Program-made: the position numbers and the translations under genes
Assembly: GCA_965230185.1 (NCBI GenBank)
Contig: OZ245995.1
Coordinates: 186,001-250,000 of the forward strand
Direction: 5' to 3'
Source: Motiliproteus sp965230185
GTDB lineage: Bacteria; Pseudomonadota; Gammaproteobacteria; Pseudomonadales; Balneatricaceae
Length of the DNA: 64,000 bases
Shown: piece by piece, positions 1-9,410 of the stretch
Layout: the number at the start of each line of letters is the position of its first letter
Numbering within the stretch: the stretch's first letter is position 1
The notes under the pieces: model-generated
The model's input: the letters and a program-made list of their open reading frames with translations, nothing else
What the model was told of the DNA's origin: nothing
The model's database searches: none

Positions 1-335
1 TGGATAATCAGGTCGTGGTGGGGGTGGGGAACATTTATGCCAATGAGGCCCTCTTTGAGGCGGGAATCGACCCCCGCCGTGCGGCAGGCAGAATTTCCGC
101 TGAACGCTATCAGCGGCTGGCAGAAATTATCCGGACAGTGCTGGAAAGGGCGATACGTCAGGGTGGCACGACACTGAAGGACTTTGTTGGCGGGGATGGT
201 AAACCGGGTTATTTTCAGCAGGAGTTACAGGTCTATGGTCGTGGTGGTGAGCCCTGTCGTCAGTGTGAGTCTGAGTTGAAAGAAGTAAAGATAGGGCAGC
301 GGGCAACGGTATTCTGTCCGGAATGTCAGAAATAG
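1..335 (+). CDS. mutM: Formamidopyrimidine-DNA glycosylase MutM, 3' part only
   Basis: Base-excision repair enzyme that removes oxidised purines such as 8-oxoguanine and nicks the abasic site. Only the C-terminal part is in the window, read from base 3; the catalytic N-terminus lies upstream. Visible are the helix-two-turn-helix region (GVGNIYANEALF), the segment GGTTLKDFVGGDGKPGYF that is typical of MutM/Fpg, and the terminal zinc finger with two CxxC pairs (CRQC and CPEC, about 17 residues apart) that contacts DNA. The reading frame ends at TAG 333-335. The zinc finger separates it from zinc-less Nei-like relatives. Family assignment is secure; expression cannot be judged because the promoter is outside the window. 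Confidence 0.97.
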   Translation, partial: DNQVVVGVGNIYANEALFEAGIDPRRAAGRISAERYQRLAEIIRTVLERAIRQGGTTLKDFVGGDGKPGYFQQELQVYGRGGEPCRQCESELKEVKIGQRATVFCPECQK

Positions 336-641
336 TCAGCAGCCTGATTTCTGATGAAGTCGCAGAAGGAAAGGGCTGCTCAGTTGTATCGGCAACACTG
401 ACAAGGGGGTGGAGCCGCAATCCCTGCGGGCGTGATCGTCCCTGTTTGTTTCTTCCTGAAACAGGCCTCCTGGCCGGCTGAATTTCCTTAATCAGCGCTC
501 CCCTTCCCTGCTGGCCATTATTGACGGAAGCGTTGGTTGTCGACATAGGAAAAACTCCTATTTTTTGCATGGGTTATTGGAACCGGAGGGCTGTTGGTTC
601 TGATAAACTCGGCGCTGATTACCGATTCAATGGAGTGTTCA
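336..641. other. Gap between mutM and thiD, no confident gene
   Basis: 306 bases without a supported plus-strand gene. A small inverted repeat at 441-465 (CCTGTTT/AAACAGG) has no T-run on either side, so it is not called a terminator. On the minus strand an open frame starts at ATG 546 behind a good AGGAG and runs into the mutM antisense; it is discussed among the findings. The thiamine pyrophosphate riboswitch core (CTGAGA and the ACCTGA element) was looked for ahead of thiD and is not seen. Confidence 0.6.
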
Positions 642-1484
642 ATGGCGAATAACCCATCAGATATTAACAACTGGCCTTGTATGCTCAGTGTGGCCGGCTC
701 TGACAGTGGAGCAGGGGCGGGAATCCAGGCTGATCTGAAAACCGGTGCTGCGCTGGGGGTTTACGTGGCCACCGCTATCACTGCGGTTACGGCCCAGAAT
801 ACCTGTCGGGTTTCTGGGGTTATGCCGGTATCTGCGGATATGTTGCATAGCCAGATGCTGGCAGTGCTGGAAGATTTTCCGATACAGGCCATTAAGCTGG
901 GGATGCTCTGCCGGAGCGAGCTTGTGGCTGTGGTGATTGAGTTGCTGGGGCGGTACCCCCATATTCCGGTGGTGCTGGATCCGGTGCTGGTCAGTAGTAC
1001 TGGTAAGCCGCTACTGGATAAAGAAGGTGTCCGGTTGCTGATATCGGAACTACTGCCCCGCGTGACCCTGGTGACGCCGAATATCCGGGAGGCAGCGGTT
1101 ATTACCACTCTGACGGAACAGCAGGTGATAAAGCAGCCGGCTGATGCTCTGAAGCTGATCAGAAACACAGGTGTGGATTCCGTGCTGTTGAAAGGCGGCC
1201 ATCTCCCCGGTGATATCTGCGAAGACCTGCTGCTGACGGATGGTCAGCAGTATGCTTTTACTGAAAAACGGGTCGATACGAAGAATACTCATGGAACGGG
1301 TTGTACGTTGTCTTCTGCTATTGCTGCCGGCCTGGCCAGCGGGATGTCCTGCACAGATGCGGTTGCAAAGGCCAGGGGTTATATAACTGGCGCGTTGCGG
1401 TCTGCTGATCAGCTGGGTTATGGCAGCGGGGCGGGACCATTGCAGCATTTCTTCTGCGGTCGAGCTCCTGATTCAGGTGAATAA
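642..1484 (+). CDS. thiD: Hydroxymethylpyrimidine/phosphomethylpyrimidine kinase ThiD
   Basis: Phosphorylates HMP and then HMP-phosphate to give the pyrimidine half of thiamine, in the cytosol. It is a ribokinase-fold enzyme: the N-terminal SVAGSDSGAGAGIQADLKT loop, GVYVATAITAVTAQNT, and the C-terminal NTHGTGCTLSSAIAA anion-hole motif with its catalytic Cys/Gly turn are all present. The frame is open from TTG 594 and has another ATG at 630, but ATG 642 is chosen: GGAG lies at 632-635, six bases ahead, and the resulting 280 residues suit the family. thiE, a frequent neighbour in pseudomonads, does not follow; the next feature is the rrn promoter region. Confidence 0.93.
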   Translation: MANNPSDINNWPCMLSVAGSDSGAGAGIQADLKTGAALGVYVATAITAVTAQNTCRVSGVMPVSADMLHSQMLAVLEDFPIQAIKLGMLCRSELVAVVIELLGRYPHIPVVLDPVLVSSTGKPLLDKEGVRLLISELLPRVTLVTPNIREAAVITTLTEQQVIKQPADALKLIRNTGVDSVLLKGGHLPGDICEDLLLTDGQQYAFTEKRVDTKNTHGTGCTLSSAIAAGLASGMSCTDAVAKARGYITGALRSADQLGYGSGAGPLQHFFCGRAPDSGE

Positions 1485-1593
1485 GACCTATCTTATTGAT
1501 CTGTAAGCGGGCTGTTTCGACCAGATATAAAGCTTCTTTTCCGGCAGCTGTAAAAGACCCGAAGGGGCCTGAAAATTAATCTGAAAAAGCCTG

Positions 1594-1621
1594 TTGACGA
1601 GGGCGCTCAGGGCTGTAGAAT
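1594..1621 (+). promoter_or_regulatory. rrn promoter P1 (candidate)
   Basis: TTGACG at 1594-1599 and TAGAAT at 1616-1621 are separated by 16 bases. The bases after the -10 (ACGCCGCTCC) are GC-rich, as in stringently controlled rRNA promoters. About 150 bases upstream of P2, matching the usual tandem P1/P2 layout. Confidence 0.7.
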
Positions 1622-1749
1622 ACGCCGCTCCTGTGTTGAGACGCAGGCGGTCAGAAAGAAGATAAGCAGTTGTTTTTAATGCGCTTTCTGATTGAGATTG
1701 TCGATCATCAGTTTTTCGGAAGCGATTCACAAAACTTCAAAAAAAACGA

Positions 1750-1777
1750 TTGACAGTCACTCGGGAGGCTCTATAAT
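1750..1777 (+). promoter_or_regulatory. rrn promoter P2
   Basis: Perfect consensus TTGACA at 1750-1755 and TATAAT at 1772-1777, spaced 16 bases, followed by a GC-rich discriminator (ACGCGCCTC). An A-tract lies just upstream and can act as an UP element. This is the strongest promoter-like sequence in the window. Confidence 0.88.
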
Positions 1778-1820
1778 ACGCGCCTCGGTTGACGACACGC
1801 TCTCAGCGAAACGCAACCAA

Positions 1821-1833
1821 CGCTCTTTAACAA
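1821..1833 (+). promoter_or_regulatory. boxA antitermination site, rrn leader
   Basis: CGCTCTTTAACAA is nearly identical to the enterobacterial boxA core TGCTCTTTAACA, which binds NusB/S10 and makes RNA polymerase resistant to termination over rRNA. A matching copy lies ahead of 23S at 4113-4125. Confidence 0.85.
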
Positions 1834-1841
1834 ATCGATCA

Positions 1842-1862
1842 GATAATTCGTGTGGGCACTTA
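1842..1862 (+). other. 5' arm of the 16S precursor processing stem
   Basis: GATAATTCGTGTGGGCACTTA is complementary, with few mismatches, to 3560-3582 after the 16S gene. The two arms form the long duplex cut by RNase III to release pre-16S rRNA. Confidence 0.75.
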
Positions 1863-1998
1863 TGATGATGTTTGCAGATAGCAAATATTCAGAGTAAGTG
1901 ACTCGTGAATTCATACACTATACGTTTACGTTTAGTTAAGTTTTGACAGTTTTTACTTTGAGCAAGATTTAGTTCTTCTTCGGAAGAGCGAAAACTTT

Positions 1999-3540
<1,542 letters not shown>

Positions 3541-3559
3541 AACGATACTGCATGTTGTT

Positions 3560-3582
3560 GTAAGTGCTCACAACGAATTATC
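3560..3582 (+). other. 3' arm of the 16S precursor processing stem
   Basis: GTAAGTGCTCACAACGAATT and the following ATC pair with 1842-1862 across the 16S gene, giving the RNase III substrate. The two arms differ at a few places but keep about 18 pairs. Confidence 0.75.
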
Positions 3583-3608
3583 TGGTCGGCTGTAAAGAGA
3601 GCGAAATG

Positions 3609-3632
3609 AAACAAGCTTCGGCTTGTTTTTTT
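3609..3632 (+). terminator. Terminator-like hairpin inside the rrn spacer
   Basis: AAACAAGC-TTCG-GCTTGTTT makes an eight-pair stem closed by a stable UUCG tetraloop; the GCTTG arm is followed by seven Ts. By shape it is an intrinsic terminator, yet it lies between 16S and the tRNAs. The boxA upstream would allow read-through. It could instead be a processing or folding element. Confidence 0.6.
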
Positions 3633-3637
3633 ATGAC

Positions 3638-3715
3638 GGGTCTGTAGCTCAGTTGGTCAGAGCGTCCCCCCTGCTTTGAGGTAAAGAGCGGGTGAGGTCG
3701 ACGACCGACAGATTA
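3638..3715 (+). pseudogene. Degenerate tRNA-Ile copy
   Basis: The first 27 bases repeat the 5' part of the intact tRNA-Ile at 3735 (acceptor strand GGGTCTG, D-arm) with a single T to C change, and GGGTGAGGTCG recurs further on. In place of the GAT anticodon loop there is an insertion that forms its own hairpin (CTTT-GAGGT-AAAG), so there is no normal seven-base loop. The T-arm is lost (GGTCG-A-CGACC instead) and the 3' acceptor strand has decayed to CAGATTA, pairing only through wobbles, with no CCA. It is read as a tandem-duplication remnant; a sequencing or assembly error is the alternative. Confidence 0.7.
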
Positions 3716-3734
3716 CATTGATGATCCAAACGAT

Positions 3735-3811
<77 letters not shown>

Positions 3812-3933
3812 GATTTCGAAAGTCGTCGTTGTGAAATGACTCGCATAGCAGGCTATGCGTCACCCTTTCACGCCTTGTCTTCCGAAGTCTGGCGTAACAC
3901 GCGAGTCGGAGGCGTACTAACGACAAGCATACT
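3812..3933 (+). repeat. Structured insert between tRNA-Ile and tRNA-Ala
   Basis: 122 bases that can fold as a branched stem: outer pair GTCGTT 3825-3830 / AACGAC 3919-3924, next GACTCGC 3838-3844 / GCGAGTC 3901-3907, a perfect CGCATAGC 3842-3849 / GCTATGCG 3852-3859 hairpin and a weaker CGCC/GGCG hairpin 3871-3894. No protein or RNA family is recognised. Nested arms suggest either an RNA processing signal or the footprint of a small mobile repeat. Confidence 0.55.
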
Positions 3934-4009
3934 GGGGCTATAGCTCAGCTGGGAGAGCGCCTGCCTTGCACGCAGGAGGTCAGCGGTTCGATCCCGCTTA
4001 GCTCCACCA
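3934..4009 (+). tRNA. alaT: tRNA-Ala (anticodon TGC)
   Basis: 76 nt with encoded CCA. Acceptor GGGGCTA/TAGCTCC, anticodon stem CCTGC/GCAGG with loop CTTGCAC (TGC at 3967-3969), T-arm around GGTTCGATCC. Standard second rrn spacer tRNA. Confidence 0.98.
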
Positions 4010-4112
4010 TTCTTTTACGCTTTAAGAAGCTAAAAGCTAACGAAGACTTTCTGATTGAGAAACTCTTTCTTACCTTTTGTCTTTTTGAAGTCATCTTCGG
4101 ATGTAAAAGACA

Positions 4113-4125
4113 CGCTCTTTAACAA
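4113..4125 (+). promoter_or_regulatory. boxA antitermination site, ahead of 23S
   Basis: CGCTCTTTAACAA repeats the leader boxA exactly. A spacer boxA reloads the antitermination complex before the long 23S gene. Confidence 0.85.
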
Positions 4126-4145
4126 TGTGGATTTGTGATTGAAGT
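4122..4145 (+). other. 5' arm of the outer 23S processing stem
   Basis: The segment ATGTGGATTTGTGATTGAAGT pairs, with a few mismatches, with TCAAGTCAATCACAGATTCACAT at about 7249-7270 after 23S. An inner stem joins about 4262-4289 to 7161-7190. Confidence 0.65.
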
Positions 4146-4282
4146 AAAGTTGAAATTAAGTTCAATTTTGCAGTTCGATCAAGCGATTTATCTGGCGAGT
4201 CTGTTGCTGCTACCCGCAGTGACAGACGAACAATGTCGTGTAGTCCTCGATCTGTAATCAGAAACACTGTTTCGGGTTATAT

Positions 4283-7170
<2,888 letters not shown>

Positions 7171-7277
7171 ATAACACCAAAGCGGTGTTTATGCTCGAGA
7201 CTACAGACACAGATAAACGCGAACGAACGCAACAAACGAACTTAGTTTCAAGTCAATCACAGATTCACATCCTTTTT

Positions 7278-7397
7278 TGCCTGGCGACCATAGCGATCTG
7301 GAACCACCTGACCCCATCCCGAACTCAGCAGTGAAACGGATCAGCGCCGATGGTAGTGTGGGGTTTCCCCATGTGAGAGTAGGTCATCGCCAGGCGC
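7278..7397 (+). rRNA. rrf: 5S ribosomal RNA
   Basis: 120 nt. Terminal helix TGCCTGGCG/CGCCAGGC, with the conserved ACCCCATCCCGAACTCAG and GTGTGGGG elements. It closes the operon and is followed at once by an intrinsic terminator. Confidence 0.97.
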
Positions 7398-7407
7398 CCA
7401 ATTAAGA

Positions 7408-7439
7408 AACCCCCGGTACCCTGTACCGGGGGTTTTTTT
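7408..7439 (+). terminator. rrn operon terminator
   Basis: ACCCCCGGTAC-CCT-GTACCGGGGGT is an eleven-pair stem followed by seven Ts, ten bases after 5S: a strong intrinsic terminator. Confidence 0.92.
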
Positions 7440-7637
7440 ATGGTTTTCGCCTGAGAGCAGGCTATGCTGGCATCCGCCCCCAGGCTGATACGCCCTATAG
7501 TGCATAAACCGCTGTTTTGGCTGGCTGCCTTGGCAAGTCTTGCGGCTACGCATACAATTCCTGGTGCGTTGAGTCCGTTTTTGCCGTGAGAGTCGCAGAG
7601 CCGCTGAGCCGAACCGACCTGATCAGGCTTTCCATGA

Positions 7638-9398
7638 ATGATAAAGAGGCTGCTTTTCGGTGCTTGTGTGGTAAAACTGAAACGAAAAGTTCTCGGGTTC
7701 GGAGCGATCTGGGCTGCGATAACCCTGATCTTTCTGCTCATGCTGCTGATGCTGGACATAAGCCGGCACAGGGAGACTCTGCAGCTGGAAAGCAGTGTTA
7801 TCTATGAATACGCTTATGAGCGGGCGCTGATTAACGAAGTATTGCTGAATAACTTTGTTGAACTGGTGGAGAACGATACTGCTGATGAGCAGGCCATTCG
7901 ACGTTACGCCAGAGATATGCGGGAACATTATCCCCATATCGCCTATTTTTTACTCTACAGCCGTGTCAGCGGCGATCAGGTAAGCAGTTTCGAAGCGGCC
8001 AGGCAGGCCGACGGCTATCCTGAATTCCAGCTTCGTACTCAGGAGTCGGGCCTGAAGCATCAGCCCTTCTACTACCCTGTTACCTTTGTCGAACCGATGA
8101 ATGAAGATACCAGCCCGTTTCTGGGGCTGGATGGTTATTCTCATCCGGCTAAACGGGTCGCTATCCTGCAGGCCAGCTACTATCTGGATGTTTTTGCTTC
8201 TGAAGCTTATCCCCTTGAGTCCGGCGAAATGGGCTACCGGTTGTTTCACTCTGTCGATCCGACGGTTGCCGGTGAAGATGAAGAAGGACACCTGATTGCG
8301 TCACTGGTGATTCAGGCAGATGAACTGCTTCCGCCATTGCCCCATATTAAGGGGGGGCTGAAGCTCATCCTCGAGGATGGCAAAGGGGTTGTGCTGGTGA
8401 AGCGCCCGGCTACCCGGGAACCGGGCTGGCTCAGCAGCAGGCTGCTACCGGTAATCAGCGATACTCGCAGCATCAGCCGCTTTGGCCAGTCACTGGATGT
8501 TACCGTTGAAAAGCAGCTGCTCTGGAGCGAGGTCAACTGGCCGATTGGTGTGGTGGTGCTGGCCTTCTCTGTTTTCGCCTTTGTGCTGACTGCCCAGAAC
8601 TATCTGCGTAAGAAGGAGGCCCAGGCGGAACTGGAGAACCTCAACGAAAAACTGGTTTACGAGCGGGACCTGCTGGAAGAGCGGGTTCAGGAACGGACCT
8701 GGGAACTGGTCAAGGCCAATTCAGAGCTGAGAAAACAGGTCCGGGATAACCGTAATCTGACTCAGAAAGTGCTCAGTATTCAGGAAGAAGAGCGTCGGAA
8801 TATTGCGCGTGAGCTGCATGATGAGATGGGACAGTCGCTGACCGCGATTCGCGCCGACGCCCACATTCTGAAAGGCGCTACCGGTGCTGACCCCCTGTCT
8901 ATCGAGTATCAGGCGGCGACTTCAATCGACGGGGTTGCAGAGCGGATCTACAGTGTCACCTACGGCCTGATGCGATCCCTGAGGCCCGCAGCGCTGGATG
9001 ATCTGGGGCTGGCGGATGCGCTGAACGAGTGCGTGGCTAATTCTCATCTGGATGCGGTTGGTATTCAGTTGCATCAGGCGATGCAGGGGCCTCTCAATGA
9101 AATGTCCGAAGATCTGAACATCAGCTGCTACCGCCTGCTGCAGGAAGCCCTGAATAACTGTGTGAAGCATTCGGGCTGCGATACTATCTGGCTGACAGTC
9201 CGGCGGGACGAACAGCAGGACGATCTGCTCTATATCTCGGTCAGAGATAATGGTCTGGGCTTCGATCCGCTGGCGCTGAATGGCGGTTTCGGGCTGATCG
9301 GTATGCGTGAGCGGGTTTATGCGCTGGGAGGCAATTTCCAGGTAACTTCGGCCCCCGGCGAAGGAACACATGTCGAGGCGACCATTCCGGTCGCCTGA
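7638..9398 (+). CDS. CHASE-domain sensor histidine kinase, NarL/UhpB (HPK7) type
   Basis: Membrane sensor kinase of 586 residues. Hydrophobic segment at about 20-39, an extracytoplasmic region to about 300 carrying the CHASE signature (YYPVTFVEPMN, then GLDGYSHPAKRVAILQA, residues 145-180), a second membrane segment at 302-320, a coiled linker at 325-375, then the HisKA_3 phosphorylation motif with His394 (IARELHDEMGQSL) and an ATPase domain with NNCVKHSG, DNGLGFDP and GGFGLIGMRERV. Such kinases phosphorylate NarL-family regulators, but no regulator gene is adjacent: it sits alone between the rrn terminator and a convergent gene. The ligand is unknown. The start is uncertain; GTG 7668 would remove ten residues. 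Confidence 0.9.
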   Translation: MIKRLLFGACVVKLKRKVLGFGAIWAAITLIFLLMLLMLDISRHRETLQLESSVIYEYAYERALINEVLLNNFVELVENDTADEQAIRRYARDMREHYPHIAYFLLYSRVSGDQVSSFEAARQADGYPEFQLRTQESGLKHQPFYYPVTFVEPMNEDTSPFLGLDGYSHPAKRVAILQASYYLDVFASEAYPLESGEMGYRLFHSVDPTVAGEDEEGHLIASLVIQADELLPPLPHIKGGLKLILEDGKGVVLVKRPATREPGWLSSRLLPVISDTRSISRFGQSLDVTVEKQLLWSEVNWPIGVVVLAFSVFAFVLTAQNYLRKKEAQAELENLNEKLVYERDLLEERVQERTWELVKANSELRKQVRDNRNLTQKVLSIQEEERRNIARELHDEMGQSLTAIRADAHILKGATGADPLSIEYQAATSIDGVAERIYSVTYGLMRSLRPAALDDLGLADALNECVANSHLDAVGIQLHQAMQGPLNEMSEDLNISCYRLLQEALNNCVKHSGCDTIWLTVRRDEQQDDLLYISVRDNGLGFDPLALNGGFGLIGMRERVYALGGNFQVTSAPGEGTHVEATIPVA

Positions 9399-9410
9399 CA
9401 ATTGCCTGTC

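Larger units (their letters stand above)
1485..1998 (+). promoter_or_regulatory. rrn operon upstream regulatory and leader region
   Basis: 514 bases between thiD and 16S with no gene. It holds two sigma-70-type promoters (listed separately), an A-rich stretch at about 1729-1748 directly before the second -35 that looks like an UP element, GC-rich discriminators after both -10 boxes as expected for stringent control by ppGpp/DksA, the leader boxA and the 5' arm of the 16S processing stem. Factor (Fis) sites may be present in the AT-rich part but none is claimed. Confidence 0.75.

Noticed and set aside
441..465. CCTGTTT/AAACAGG hairpin after mutM
   Set aside because: Twelve-base loop-side spacing and no T-run, so not called as a terminator.
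336..641. Thiamine pyrophosphate riboswitch ahead of thiD
   Set aside because: The conserved CTGAGA and ACCTGA core elements are not present in either direction.
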